Assembly (NCBI RefSeq): GCF_003597395.2
Contig: NC_133777.1
Coordinates: 11,778,975 to 11,842,974, forward strand
DNA: 64,000 bases
Origin: Chelonoidis abingdonii
Taxonomy: Eukaryota > Chordata > Testudines > Testudinidae
Direction of reading: 5' to 3'
The notes under the pieces were generated by a model. It did not search any database and was not told the origin of the DNA. It saw only the letters and a list, made by a program, of their open reading frames with translations. This document shows positions 1 to 11,715 of this stretch, one piece after another; the first letter of the stretch is position 1; every line of letters starts with the position of its first letter. The position numbers were made by a program, and so were the translations under genes.

Positions 1-429
1 GTCATTCCACCCTTAAATGGCATGAGCTAAGGTCAGAATGGCAACCTGGCTCTTTCACCTCAACTCTGCATTCCCTGGGCTGTTGCGTGTTAATAGCAGA
101 ACTTCATTGCAACTTTTCTGTCATTGGTAACATAAGCTTTTTTGACAGTGGTGTGTAGGTTTTGTAATTGCCACGGCTGGTTGCAGGCACCAGTGAAGGA
201 AGCAGGTGCCTGGGGTGGCCTATAGAAAGGGGAAGCACGTCCAGGTGCTCAGTAGCAGCTCAAGCGCTTTACTTTAGCCTTCGGCAGCAATTGGGCAGCA
301 AGTCCATCACTCCATTTCTTCCTCGGCGGCACTTCAGCGGCAGCTCGATTGTTTGTTTTTTTTTCTTTTTTTCTTCACTGCTTGGGGCAGCAAAAAAGCT
401 GGAGCCGGACCTGGTAACTGCATATATAT
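1..429. other. Unassigned AT-rich sequence
   Basis: No repeat family or exon recognised. A T-rich run lies near 354-375. The open frame at 168-506 runs into the TG-rich repeat that follows, and its protein resembles nothing I know, so I do not call a gene. Confidence 0.4.
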
Positions 430-1075
430 TTACAAGCATGTGTGTATGTAATACACAGGCACACATGCGTGTTTGTATGTGTCCATCCATGTGTCTAGGT
501 TTCTAGCAGAGCTGATCAACATTTTTTGTTGAAAAGACCAACAAATGGCTTTTCAGGGAGAAAACAAAACCTGGAATTTTTCTAAACATTTTCAGGTTTT
601 TTGGTAAAAAAATTCAGTTGGTGGATTTTGAAAAACTAAACATTTCTGCCCACACTGAAAATCCAAAAAATTTAAGGGGAACTTTAGAAGTGTCTCACTC
701 ACTCACTTGCATGAATAAATTAATACATGCTTTTAAAAATGTCGTCTTTTAACCAGCTCTTGTTTCTTGTATGCAAGTACATGGCAAATACATATGTAAG
801 TATGTATTTGTGTGTGTGTCCACACGTGCATTTTGGCTGTTGTGTGTGCAGAAAGAAATGTTCCGTGGCCTGGCATGCAGGAGCATGTTGGCAACTGTAT
901 GACTGTATTTCATATCTGTATTTGAATATATCGCATGTTCATATGTTGTATATGCATGTCATTACTGTGTACATATATGGTAGTGACTATGCATTATATG
1001 TATTGTAGCTGTGCGTGTACACATATGTATGTATTGTCAGTTATGGATGCGGGTGCATTTTGTACATGTACCTAA
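430..1075. repeat. Degenerate TG/ATGT-rich simple-repeat region
   Basis: Two stretches (about 430-502 and 775-1075) are dominated by imperfect TGTG, GTATGT and CATATG units, as in decayed dinucleotide microsatellites. Between them, 500-672 is rich in A and T runs with inverted character (AAAATTTT-like blocks) and may be an old AT-rich transposon remnant. Frames read here give His/Cys/Val-rich peptides, which is an artefact of the repeat. Confidence 0.55.
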
Positions 1076-1549
1076 TGTTTTCAGAGGCAGTTGGATGTAG
1101 ATACACTCAGTCTGTGTGTGCATGCGCACATGGGCCTGGCTCTGTGTGAATGAGTCAGTACTCAGTGATTGTATGTATGAGTAGGTACTGTGAACACAGG
1201 AGCTTGTTTTCACATATGTTTGAGCATATGGCAGCTAGCTGAGGGAGTGAAAGGCAAAGCACATCTCACAGATTTCAGGTGACTTGCTAGCTCTGGGAGG
1301 ATTGGTGGAGTAGAGGTCTTATGCAGTAATTAGGATTCTCTGACACCTTCTCCAGTAATCAGGTCATAGTCATTGGCTGCCTCTGCTCAGAAGAATGTTT
1401 CCACTTAGTGCTCCAGAGGCATTAGTCAAGGATGAGCTCCAGTGATTAGTCAGTTTATAAACTTTGTATACATCATCTTCTACTCTGAGACTCAGGGTTG
1501 TGAAGGAGGAGCTTCTTAACCTTCTGTGGGCTCTGTCCAGTCAGGCAGG
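1076..1549. other. Unassigned sequence
   Basis: No exon, RNA gene or known repeat recognised. The TG-rich composition of the preceding block fades out by about 1150. Confidence 0.4.
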
Positions 1550-1690
1550 ATCCTGTGTCCACCCACTTTCATCTGATGAGACGGTAAACTAAAGGCCTCC
1601 TTCACATCCCCCTGTAGGCTGAGACATGATAGCAGTGATGAAGCATGGAGCTAACAGTGATGACCCCGCTGACCCCGCTGCTGGACCTAC
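1550..1690 (+). repeat. Fragment of a 5S-derived SINE (body segment)
   Basis: The stretch around 1578-1605 (TGATGAGACGGTAAACTAAA followed by GGCCTCC) resembles the body of the 5S rRNA-derived SINE whose fuller copy lies at 30180-30685. That motif normally reads as a GATGAGACG-TAAAAC block. The 5S head is not visible here, so this would be a truncated copy. The assignment rests on one short motif and is tentative. Confidence 0.35.
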
Positions 1691-2399
1691 AAATAAATAA
1701 TGGAAGAGCTAAGGAGCTATTTCATTTCATTACCATGCTCTAATTAAGCTTCCTTTCCCTATGTGCGTAGGGGCCTATGTGTGTGATTCTCCACAGATTT
1801 GGCAACACTAACAAATGTGAGTGCCTGCCGATGATTAAAGGAAACTTTCCCTTTTAAATTGCTTTGATTGGGGTTGATGGCTTTGTGAAGTAGGACACTC
1901 AGCTCTAATGATCTGTGAAAGTCTCCCCGCTGTGACCGCCGCTTCCTGGCTGCAGTGAGAAAAATTCCACAGAGAGACTCAGATCAGAGAGAGAAGCATG
2001 TCATTTGCAATGAGACCTCACATGCTCAGGAGTTTGTCTGTCTGAAAGACGAAGCCCTTCGTCTGTAATAGGCATGAGGGAAAGGATCATTTTCTGCTGG
2101 CTTTTGTCTCTCTGCCGGGGGAATGAAAGGAATCAAGCTTGGTTCTTGAGCTGGTTGGCTTGGTTACTGGGAGGATCAAAGGGACTAAGTGATGGCAGAC
2201 AGTCTGCAACAGTTGCGGACTTCATACATGGCATCTGTCTATCCTCCAGGTACATCCCTCCTGATGCTTCCAACATGTCCTCTCCTAGCACTCTTTTCAA
2301 ATGCAGGAATTATTTGTTACTGCAATACCATAGGTGTGCCTGGCTGTTTGCAATGCAGACATGATACATAAATATTATTCTTTTGCAGTAGCTCCCATA
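1691..2399. other. Unassigned sequence
   Basis: Unique-looking sequence without a recognisable repeat. Two overlapping frames (2074-2364, 2189-2371) have no similarity I can recognise and no CpG-rich promoter context. Confidence 0.4.
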
Positions 2400-2545
2400 A
2401 GCTACATTCAGGATTGAACTAGGCACTGTGCACACTTATGTGAAGACACAGTCCTTGCCCAGAGGAGTTTACAGCTGGAGCAGAGATGAAATAGCATAGC
2501 AGTGGGAGCAGAGTTGGGTCAGAGCTGAGCACTAAGAGTCAAACA
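2400..2545 (-). repeat. MIR/CORE-type SINE fragment
   Basis: Contains a diverged version of the motif GGCACTGTGCACAC followed by CAGTCCTTGCCC and a TTTACA block. This motif (gcgctgtacaaacac...cagtccctgcccc...ttacaatct) recurs in the clearer copies at 5272, 16305, 21160 and 23020. Orientation is antisense relative to the MIR core. Confidence 0.35.
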
Positions 2546-2884
2546 GGTAAAGGACTGATTTGGAGACCATTCATTCACATGGAGAAAGAGACAACAAGAC
2601 ACGTACTGAAACAAACAAAATCATTACAACACATGTATGCATGGGAGTTGTTCCCCATCAAATATCTGCAGAACCATCACGCTGACCTCCTCTCAAATCT
2701 CTCCTCAGCTCTGCCATGATACCTCCAAACAACCCACTGATGGTAGGTGGCTGGTTTGCTGTAATCACTGCTTATCATGCTGATCACAACTGTCTTATCA
2801 GTGCCGTGTTCCCTCTCATCTCTTGTTATAGCTAGTCTTATACTGTAAGCTATTCAGGACTGTATCAGAAAGCTGTACTCACCC

Positions 2885-3531
2885 CTGGACAGAGCTGCCT
2901 ATTGGTGGCTCTGGGGAGTGGGGATTAGCCCTCTCCCAGCTGATGCCCCTTCTGGAAGTGGCACTCCATCTTTCCCTCTCTCTACGCCCTCTCGCCCCCC
3001 ATTCCAGGAACTGCAGCCTCCTCTTCATGACTCTGCCCTCTGGCCAGGGGTCTCAAAGTCCTTCCACGCGAATAGTCTCAGGCAGTCTTCTCTGGCACTG
3101 CCCTAATGCTACCACTTCCCTGGAGGCTGGTAGGGGAACCCACGCCTGTCCATTACTCCTGGTTCTAGTCCAGGCACCTTATACCTGGCAACGGAGGGCT
3201 GTATTTACTCAGACCCTGTTGCTCCTTTCTGGACTCCTTCTGGTTCCTCCTACTCTCTAGTTGTACCAGCTCAGACTCCCTCCTCTAACTACAGATTATA
3301 AACTCTGTAGCCTCATATACATCTTCCAGGGAGTAACTGCAGACTACTTCCCTGCAGCCCCCTTCTGTTGCCAGCTTTCTGGCTTTATAAACCTGGCCCA
3401 GCTCCTCCCACAGCTGTACTTCATCAGCCAATTAGACCATAGCACTCACTGGCTGTCTTCTAGGTGTAACCTATAGGTTAAGTGGACTAATTTATCCCTT
3501 CAGGCCTTGTTTGGGGTGGACACTCCATCAC
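2885..3531 (-). repeat. LTR-like interspersed repeat (possible solo LTR)
   Basis: A GC-richer, C-rich block in AT-rich surroundings. On the minus strand it would begin near 3531 with TGATGGAGTG. It carries a TATA-like GTTTATAAAGCC at about 3382-3393 and then a purine-rich stretch, the arrangement expected of LTR U3/R sequence. No internal retroviral or retrotransposon coding region is seen, so if it is an LTR it is a solo one. Boundaries are approximate and no target duplication was found. Frames at 2918-3476 lie within it and are not genes. Confidence 0.35.
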
Positions 3532-3554
3532 TGGGGAAAGGATCACCACTTTGT

Positions 3555-3615
3555 TATCTAATTGTACAATGGCTAGCACAATGGGGCTGGGGCCTCTAAG
3601 TGCTACAGCAAAGCA
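3555..3615 (+). repeat. MIR-like SINE 3' fragment
   Basis: Carries GGCTAGCACAATGGGGC followed by GGGGCCTCTAAGTGCTAC. This is the sense version of the TAGCACAATGGGGC...GGTGCTAC tail that ends the SINE copies at 15405 and 57945. Confidence 0.45.
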
Positions 3616-5271
3616 AAGAGCTAATAGTAGGATCTGGATGCCTCGTCTCTCAGAATAGACTCTGTACACCTTCCAAGTCACATGATGTTATTGATATACA
3701 CTTCTTCATCACTGTTGCTGATAGTCTGTTCTTACTGGCAGGGCTACAGAAACACCCACCTTCTGGTATGAATGGGACTCAGATGGAAGCAGCTACATTT
3801 ATTGACTCCTTTATTCACCACCTTCTCCCTGTCACTGCATTTCCAACAATGCCTGAATTCAAAGCAAATGTGAAACATACACCGACAGGTCAACCCCTCC
3901 CCTCAGGCCAACGACCTTTTCTGGGCTCCTGTTTCTGAGGTCTGAGATTTGCCTTAGCAGGGGAAGAGTGAAAGATCCATTGCACAAAGCCAGACTGGCC
4001 TCTGCTGGCGTCACGGTTTTTCCTCCCCAGAGGGGTCTAAAATGGGATGACCAAGCAGCATTGGCACAAAACTCTGGACAGTGGGTCTGAGGAATCCTAT
4101 GGAGAATGACCCTCAATATGACATTGTTGGCTCTTAATTCTTAAGCCTGTTTTGGAAGGATTTCAGCAGATCCTATTTAATCACTGTAGTCTCTTCATCT
4201 CCCCTGTCTCTGTGGTGTGCAGTGTTATGAATTTTCCTCAGCCCTCTCATCAGCTAGAGTACAGCACCCACCCAAGTGTCTCCTCCTAAGAACTGGAATG
4301 CTCTCACAGGTTCTTTTCTTCTGCAGTATCCAATAAGCAACAGAACGTGGGTGATTGCTCCCTCTATTTCAAACCAGTGGCCGTACAGACACCGCGAGAG
4401 ACACATGAATCCACAGAAAGCACTAGCTCTGCTGTTTAACTACAGCAGTGGGCTGAAGGGATGCACTTTTAGTTCTCAGTCCTTTTAACTCACAATGCCT
4501 GGAGTGCTTGTTTACTAATGAGTAGCTCAAATATCATTTGCTTAATTTTCACCCTATGTACACAAGGGGACTCTATTTCTTCCTAACAAAGGGCACAGCT
4601 TCCTGCAAGTGTTCTATGAACTCCCAGCCATTGGGTTTCGGTGTGCATAGCATTAAATATTTAAATGCTTGTCAAAATGTTGTAACAATTTTTTTAGTTT
4701 TGTTCCATTAGCTGTGTTTCCAAAAGCCACCATTGGAACTAATGAACATTTATTTCTGTTGTATCCAGCTTAGAAGTTATGATCTGAGAAGCTGTGAGAC
4801 AGGACAGTAAGTTTTGCTGCAGTGTCTATTTTTCCCCGTTACTGCTTGGGTGAGACGCTGCTGGCTTTGAAATATTGTTTTTATTCCTAACTTAGAAAAA
4901 ATAAAATAAAAGGATTGATTCTGCTGTCTGCTTGATTCTCTATTGCCTGCTAAAGAAGTTACACGGGGAAGCCAAATAACTGATTTTTATGTAAGTTTGG
5001 GGTTTGTCATTTTAGATGTCTCACTTAATTTGTGTTACTCAGTTGCTAGATTCATTCTCTCTCTCCTGATTTGTCCTGAAGTGTGAAACGAGGTATTGTC
5101 CTAAAGTTATTTTCATGTCAGCTGGAATGTGTATATGGCATTACATTATTTTTAATACTATAATATAAGACAAACACTAAAGAAAGCAAGGAATGAATAT
5201 ATTTGTTCACGTTAGGAGATGGGACTGTGTGAATAAGTGGTTAGATCAGGGGAACGGAGATTGTAACTCCT
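3616..5271. other. Unassigned AT-rich sequence
   Basis: About 1.65 kb with no recognised exon or repeat. The frames at 3600-3938, 3859-4116 and 4276-4488 have no identifiable similarity. The T-rich segment 4650-5170 is repeat-poor, but nothing specific can be said about it. Confidence 0.4.
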
Positions 5272-5540
5272 AGATTCTTATGTTTGTTATTAATACTACA
5301 GCACTCCCAAGCAATATCAGGAGCCCACTGCGCTAGGTGCTGTACAAATACATAGAAAGAGACAGTCCCTGCCCTAAAGAATTTACAATCTAAATAGGCA
5401 ACTTAAACAAGGAAGGATGAGGAACAGAGGAGGTAAGTGACTTCCCCTAGGTCACACAGCAGGTCAGGGGCAGAGCAGAACCAGATCTCCTGAGTGCCAG
5501 TCCAGTGCCCTACTCCAGGACCATGCTGCCTCTCTACAGC
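5272..5540 (-). repeat. MIR/CORE-type SINE, near full length
   Basis: One of the best preserved copies in the window. In order it shows the AGGTGCTGTACAAATAC and CAGTCCCTGCCC blocks (5334-5380), TTACAATCTAAATAG, the core-derived GGTAAGTGACTTCCCC with GGTCACACAGCAGGTCAG (5430-5468), and a terminal CCATGCTGCCTCTCT (5521-5535). This is the antisense of the familiar MIR sentence 'tgacttgccc...gcctcagtttcc'. The frame at 5403-5600 is a by-product of this repeat. Confidence 0.75.
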
Positions 5541-5556
5541 AGGCTGATGTGTCACT

Positions 5557-5786
5557 ATGGGTACGTCACCACTGCAGTAAAACAACCGTGCCTGGCCCAT
5601 GTCAGCTGACTAGGGCTCACAAGGTCAGGCAGCAGGGCTATGAAATTGGAGTGTAGCTATCCAGGCTCCATCCCAAGCCCCAAGATCTACACTGCTGCTT
5701 GATAGCTCCGCAGCCCAATCCCCATGACCCTCAGTCAGCTGATATGGGCCAACCGTGGGTGTTTTATAGCTGTATGGACATACCAT
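5557..5786. mobile_element. Palindromic MITE with GTCTACAC-type ends
   Basis: The two halves are inverted copies of each other. The left half starts ATGGGTACGTCACCACTGCA and the right half ends, in reverse complement, ATGGTATGTCCATACAGC. Inside, TGGCCCATGTCAGCTGACT (left) pairs with TGGCCCATATCAGCTGACTG (reverse complement of right). There is no coding capacity, so the element is non-autonomous. Another member of this family lies at 7739-8025. It sits directly against the MIR copy at 5272-5540. Confidence 0.7.
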
Positions 5787-5924
5787 CCTGAGATCACTAC
5801 GGGTAAGAACCAAGGGGAGCTTTTCTACAGCACCAACAGCAATAGGGGGCTTAACTCCCGTTCACTGCCACTCTTCCAGTTCATTCTTTGCTATGCTTAT
5901 CTTAAATCTATGTGACATGCCTGG

Positions 5925-6095
5925 ATAATGCAGTGACTGGAGACCTGAAGATACCAAAGATAGATAAACCTCAGGAAAGTCACTTTCCCATCCCGCGCCT
6001 CAATTTACTCCTCTGTAAAGCAGAGACCATGCTGCTTATCCAGAGCCTTGGAAGGATTAGATTTGTATTGTCAAATGTCCGTAAATGCTGATTTC
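5925..6095 (+). repeat. MIR SINE, diverged
   Basis: Sense-orientation core: AGGAAAGTCACTTTCCCATC, then GCCTCAATTTACTCCTCTGT and an AAAGCAGAG block, ending in a 'ggattaga..tgtaaatgctg' type tail. This is the recognisable MIR order (aagtcactt / cctcagtttcctcatctgtaaaatg / gtaaa.gc). Confidence 0.6.
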
Positions 6096-7738
6096 ACCAC
6101 ACACGCACAAAAACGTCCATCAATAATCATTGAAATTTGAAGATAGGCAAAGTAAGAAACATGCTGCTTGAGGACTTGCTACCATGTGACTTAAGGATAT
6201 TTACCTGGCGTAGTTTGACATGTGATGTTGACAATTTGTGTTTCAACAGGTATAAGGCTTTAACTTTTTGAATCTCAAGGTCTGCTGTAATTAAAGGAAT
6301 ACTGCAGGGCACCCACTATTGTCTGACCACGCCCATCAATTCCTGCAACGGTGACAATTTAAATGGATAAAAATAAAAACTGCTTAAACCCCCAGATTTT
6401 GCACAACTGTGAAAACTAGTAAAAACATTAAAAATGCTTAAAAATAAATTGATATTAAATTATAAAAAACAAAAAATAAAATTCTGCCAAGCCTGCTTAT
6501 CCAGGGGTATTAGGAGGTGTAATTATATTGTTTTTAAAAAGTGCTTGGAGATGCTCAGACAAAGGGGTCTATGAGCTTGTTCCTGCATTCCTGATCCACT
6601 GGAATCCAGGAGACCTTTTCACTTGTATTCATGAAAAACTCCCAATAGCTCTCAGATGACAAGAGATCTAGATGGATTCCACCACCTGATGAAATTAAGA
6701 GCTGGTTTGAATGGAATATAAGGTCTTTTTCCTGGGCCTCACATACAGCCATTTATTGGTCTAATTTAGGGGAAAGAGGAACATTAAAAGAACAATTTAT
6801 TTTCCCAGGAACTTTCAGAATTCTCAGTTCTCTCCCTTTCTCACTCCTTATTTCAATATATCTGCTTGAGAATAAAAAAGTATTTCATCCTCCCAGCCCC
6901 CTTGTCTTTGCTTTGATCCTCTGGCAAAGTTGTAATCCCCTGTTTGTGACATCACAGTCAGTTGCTATAGGAATGTCACAAACTCAGCATTATGACTTCA
7001 CAGCAACATTATCTAGGAGAAGATGGAGGGCAAGGGAGACAGCACTTGTTTAAACAAAACATCTTGGGTAATTAGCAAAACCGGCAAGGAAAATTGTGAT
7101 AAAAACACAAGATAGAAGCATAAATCCATTTTATAAGCATGATCCATTTGAAAGTGATCCCGAGTGAGAAAGAGCTCTTTAAAGGCTCTTGCATTCTTAA
7201 GTAAACTAAAAAAGTCAGGGAATACAAGTATGAAATTATAATGATTTGTTTTATTGAGCTTTTCACTGGATAATTAAGGAGAGGATTATAAATTGGAACA
7301 TTAAAGGGCATTGGAACACTCAGTCCTGGGCTCCATTTTAGTGATTCCACTTTTGGATCGGCAACTGATTGCATCTAATTTGTGTATGCAAACAAGAGGT
7401 TTCCGTGTGTGTGTCTGATGCACACCTACGCTTGTGGATTCTAGCTGGTGCACACATGAAGCAAAGTGCGCCAAACCAGGTGTGCCGGGGCTGAAAATGT
7501 GCCCCTGTGTGTAAACAGACAGCAAGAATGGTAACCAATGGAAGGTGAAATCTGGTGGCGGTAGTAATTAAGGGTGGCCAGAACCTGACATCACAACATC
7601 TGATGGCATACAAACTGTCTCGTTGCTTTTTGTTACTGGCATTTCATCATGCCACATTTAATTAAAGAGGTTACGTATGCCCTGCTACTGCTCATGAGAG
7701 GTTTGGACAGAGAAAACTAAAACCAGCTCTGGCTGTCT
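6096..7738. other. Unassigned sequence with an AT-rich block
   Basis: 6355-6490 is nearly pure A/T (runs of AAATAAAAAC type) and may be a decayed transposon. The rest shows no exon. A TGCAAA/TTTGTGTATGC-type inverted character around 7370-7520 suggests an old short palindromic repeat, not resolved further. Confidence 0.35.
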
Positions 7739-8025
7739 AAGGTACATCTATGCTGAAAGAAACCACCCTGCAACAGAGAGTCTCAGACCCTGGGTCAACT
7801 GATTTGGGCTCATAGGTCTTGTGCTGTAGGGCTAAAAATAGCAGTGTACATGTTCAGGCTCAGGCAGGAGCCCAGGCTCTGGGACCTGCCCACCTCACCA
7901 GGTTTCACAGCCTGGGCTTCAGCCCAAGCAGGACTGTTCACACAGCTATTTTTACCCTCTAGTGTGAGCCTGAGTCAGTTGACCCAGGCTCTGAGACTCG
8001 CTGTTGCAGTGTGGACGTACCCTTA
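7739..8025. mobile_element. Palindromic MITE with long terminal inverted repeats
   Basis: The left end (AAGGTACATCTATGCTG) and the right end (reverse complement TTAAGGGTACGTCCACACTG) are followed by a closely matching inverted stretch: GAGTCTCAGACCCTGGGTCA on the left against GAGTCTCAGAGCCTGGGTCA from the right. The centre carries a second inverted pair around CTATTTTTA / TAAAAATAG. It is non-coding and non-autonomous. The ends share the GTCTACACTGCA consensus with elements at 5557, 18923, 29535 and 31569. Confidence 0.75.
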
Positions 8026-8552
8026 AAGTATAAGAGGTAAAAGTGCTGTGAGGAGAACATGTCATGGATGAAATACCTGGTGATGGACCATCACTGTCCT
8101 GTGGCTATTATAGAGGGGAACAGTGGGAGAGATCTGAAGAGCAGATCAAACCCAGAGGCAGTAAACATGCCCTTCTCTTGTGAGGAACAATAAAAGTATT
8201 GCTCATTATTCCAGCTCTAATTCCTCCTTCTCATGCTCTCAGAAATTATGCACATACATATCCATAAACAGTAAAGAAACATCCACCTAGACAGTCACCC
8301 CCCTGCATATTGAAGACATTAATACATAATATATTTCAGAACTTTATTACCAGTGAGGAGATTACTTTATGTAGTTGCTGGAGGGAAGCCCCATCCCCAA
8401 AGAAAAGAAAATCTCTTGCACACAGCCAACATGCTCTCCTTCCAAATCACACTAAAACGAAACATGGTAGGATGAGTCACACATGTAAACCGAGATGCAA
8501 TTGGAAGGCGACAGGCCAGGGTAAGGAGTAAACAAAAAGAGGTCTGCACCTA

Positions 8553-8892
8553 GGGTCCTTGATTTCAAAAGGGCAGACTTTAAAAAATGATCGGACTTAC
8601 TTAGGGAAGTGGACTGGTCTGAAGAACTCAAGAATCTGAATGCGGAGGAAGCTTAGAATGACTATAAGTCAAAGTTGCAGAAGCTAGCTGAAGCCATCAC
8701 CCCAAGCAAGGGAAAAAATGTGTGGGGAAGGGTTGCAGACCAAGCTGGATGAGCAAGCATCTCAAACGGGTGATTATGAGAAAGCAGAAAGTGTACAAGG
8801 AATGGAAGAGGGAAGGGATCAGTAAGGAGAGCTACCTCTTGGAGATCAGAAAGTGGAGGGATAAAGTAAGAACTGCCAAAAGCCAAGCAGAG
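8553..8892 (+). mobile_element. CR1 LINE ORF2 fragment (downstream of endonuclease)
   Basis: The sense strand encodes, with breaks, the Lys/Arg-rich linker of CR1 ORF2 between endonuclease and reverse transcriptase. The frame at 8722-8913 reads ...VYKEWKREGISKESYLLEIR... and then RDKVRTAKSQ, matching the KxxYKxWKxG...YxxxxRxxRxExRxAK pattern I know from CR1. It is probably continuous with the 3' CR1 part at 8956-9972, with the intervening ORF2 lost and a short hAT-like fragment between. It is a dead fragment. Confidence 0.65.
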
Positions 8893-8946
8893 TCCGCCAG
8901 GGGCTTACCCTGAACAAGCCGCCAACCAAGTTTGGGAACCCCTGCT
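8893..8946 (-). repeat. hAT transposon terminal fragment
   Basis: Ends with AAGTTTGGGAACCCCTG, the reverse complement of a CAGGGGTTCCCAAACTT terminal inverted repeat typical of hAT elements. Only one end is present, lying between two CR1 segments. Confidence 0.4.
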
Positions 8947-8955
8947 CTATAGTCA

Positions 8956-9972
8956 TATAAATCAAAAGAAAACGAGGAAAGAAGAAGCATTCAGGATGAG
9001 ATGGAGATTAAAGTTAATTTATGCAAGGCCCATCACCTAAACAAATACCTCAGGAGAAGTATTTCCAGCACCACTATACAAGGCACTGGTGAGACCTCAT
9101 CTGGAATACTGTGTGCAGTTCTGGTATCCCAGGTTTAAGAAAGATGAATTTAAACTGGAAGAGGTGCAGGGAAGGGCTACTAGGAGAATCTGAGGAATGG
9201 AAAACCTACTTAATAAGAGGAGACTCAAAGAGCCTGGCTTGTTTAGCCTAACCAAATGAAGGCTGAGGGGAGATATAATAGCTCTCTGTAAATACATTAG
9301 AGCGATAAATACCAGGGAAAGAGAGGAGTTATTTAAGCTAAGTGCTAATGTTGACACAAGAACAAATGGCTATAAACTGTTTAGGCTTGAAATTAGAGGA
9401 GGGTTTCTAACCATCAGAGGGGTGAAGTTCTGGATCTGCCTTTCAAGAGAAGCAGTGGGGGTAAAAAAAACTAACTGGCGTAAAGGCTGAGCTTGATAAA
9501 TGTACGGAGGGGAGGGGATGATGGGACTGCCTGTGATTTGTGGCCCATTAGCAGCTGCCAGTAGCAAAAATCCCCAACAGCCAGAGATGAGACACTAGAG
9601 GAGGAGTGCTCTGAGTTACCACAGAGAATTCTTCTCTAGGTTTCTGGTTGGTGGGTCCTGCCCACCTGCTCAGGGTCCAACTGCTCACCATATTTGGGAT
9701 TGGGAAGGAATTTCCCCCTGGGTCAGATTGGCAGACCCTGGGGGTTTATTGCCTTCATCTGCAACCTTGGGCTGGGGTCCCTTGCAGGTTTAAAGGAGAG
9801 TAAATGGCGGATTCTCTGTCTTTAAATCACGATTAGAGCACTTTAGTAATGTACGCCAGGGTGAGGGGTCTATTACAGGAGTGGGTCAGAGAGGTTCTGT
9901 GGCCTGCAATGTGCAGGAGGTCAGACTAGAAGATCACAATGGTCTCTCCTGGCTTTAAAGTCTATGAGTGTC
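8956..9972 (+). mobile_element. CR1 LINE, 5'-truncated, with ORF2 C-terminus and 3' UTR
   Basis: 9088-9180 encodes the hallmark end of CR1 ORF2, [13 protein letters not shown] followed by [18 protein letters not shown] and then an in-frame stop. The next segments (9230-9470) keep the 'GLFSL...RGDIIALCKYI' pattern. The 3' UTR follows, closing with AGGAGGTCAGACTAGA, TCACAATGGTCTCTCCTGG and CTTTAAAGTCTATGA at about 9915-9968, the normal CR1 3' end. Stops and indels make it inactive. The minus-strand frames at 9097-9357 and 9370-9567 are shadows of this element. Confidence 0.85.
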
Positions 9973-11204
9973 AAGGCAAAGCTTAGCCCTCTTTCAGCTT
10001 AACCCATTTCCTTTCAAGTTCTGTCAACTGCCCCACTCACTAAAACAAAGAGTCTGTTTCACTGCTCACCATCATGAATTCTGTGTGTATCTATGGGGCT
10101 GTGTTTGAGCTGATTTCAAGCAGCAAAATCCACAGATGAATTTCAAACCCCCAACGTTTCCCCAAATTAATCTATAAATTTGGTTCAGAGCCATGTATTA
10201 TACGTTACGCACACTCATAGCCTCCTCCACCAATTTTCAAACAAGGATATCTTAATAGGATGTTCAAATCCCACAATTGGATGCTGAAATTCAGCACTCA
10301 GGGAAGAACACTTTACTTATCTGGGTGTTGATTTGGGTTTCTATATGTGGGATTTACATGTCCTACTAAGCAGCCCAGGTTTGAAAATGGGGCTAACTGG
10401 TGGAATCAACTTAGAGTAGATGCAGATATAGGGAACTCTGTTTATAGAAAGTCCAGGAATGTTTCAATGCATTTCAGTGACCACATCACAACTCCAGTCA
10501 GCGATAGTGATTCCAGTTTAGAGTGATACTGCTCAGTGAAAATTACTTTCAGAGATGGAGTTCCACTGTATGAGTGTTCCCACCGACAGGGAAGCTTAAA
10601 GGAAACAAACTAACGCATTACATATTACCTACAAACCATTTGTCCGAGAGAGAAAAAAACAAACACACACACAAAACCAGGTAAAATTTGTCTAAGAGAA
10701 ACCTGATTCTCTTTGACATTTCAATTAGCAGTTCTGACCATCTTCAGGGAATAAAGCAGCTTGAAGCTGTTGGTTCAGTCTGGGGCCCACCTAGCTGATT
10801 AGGGAAGGGAAAGTAAAGAGTTTGCGAGACAGAGTCCTGGTCAGTACAGAAATACGTTTGTTTGTTTTAAGCAAACTGGTATGACTGTATTATAAGAGTG
10901 AGGAGACACCATCCCCAGCTTGTGATTTTTTCTGAGGTGCCAGTTTGCCTTATGTTACCTATCTCCGAGAGATGAAGCAGATCATAGGCATCATCCAAAT
11001 ATCATCATAGTAGGGGTTTCCTGCAGGAGTTAGTGGCCAAAAACATTCAAAACTAGAACCTTAAAGCTGGACCCTAAATCCATATGTGGGTACCTACAGG
11101 AAAGCCACGTGGTTCTGAAAGGTAGCTGCAGCTCCCAGTTCAAGCTGAATGCTCAGCTCTTCTGAAGAAATAGGATGCTTTTATTTAGATGACTCCATTT
11201 GAAT
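9973..11204. other. Unassigned sequence
   Basis: No exon or confident repeat. A short CA stretch lies at about 10661-10675. Composition is AT-rich and CpG-poor. Confidence 0.4.
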
Positions 11205-11310
11205 CTAAGCTGTGATTTTAAAGGGCCTGGAGAGTCCGTGTGAGTTTTAAGGCATCTAACTCATTTAGGTCCCTTTTGAAAATGCCAGCTTTAGGCACCT
11301 GTGTTTGAAA
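11205..11310. repeat. Possible short palindromic repeat (TTTGAAAATG type)
   Basis: Contains AAGGCATCTAACTCATTTAG and TTTTGAAAATGCCAGCTTTA blocks. These resemble the family seen at 57165-57250 and 63755-63930 (AAAATTTTC...TAGGxxCCTAA). Assignment is tentative. Confidence 0.3.
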
Positions 11311-11524
11311 ATGTAGTTCAGTGAGAGCGGCATGCATAGCTCTGTCCATTTAACCTTTACCAGAAACTGTAAGTGGTTTCTAGGTCAGAGGGGCAGCAAT
11401 TTTAAATGGGACGTTCCATTTGACCTCAGGAAGGTGGTAATGGCAGGGAATGTGCAATGATAATGATGCGGCAGGGAGTAAAGGTAAAGCAGTATCAGGC
11501 ATTGGTCTAGAATGGAATTTTCAG

Positions 11525-11605
11525 AAATGGTCAGCCTTGGTCTAAGTCAGGTCCTCCTAGACAAGCACAATGGTCCCCCCTGCTCTTACACTCTATGAAA
11601 TTCTG
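11525..11605 (+). mobile_element. CR1 LINE 3' end fragment
   Basis: Reads AGTCAGGTCCTCCTAGA, GCACAATGGTCCC, then ACTCTATGAAATTCTG. This is a diverged copy of the same 3' terminus that closes the CR1 at 8956-9972. Confidence 0.5.
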
Positions 11606-11715
11606 GCTCTATTGTCATCAATGGGAGTTTTACCATAAATTCAACTGGGGCAGATTAGGCCAATATTGAACGCTTGTGAAAATGTTGCCATTAGTTTATA
11701 TTGTCGTTCAGAAAT

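Noticed and set aside
7370..7520. Possible palindromic element with TGTGTGCAT-type ends
   Set aside because: Inverted wording is weak and boundaries could not be found; left as unassigned.
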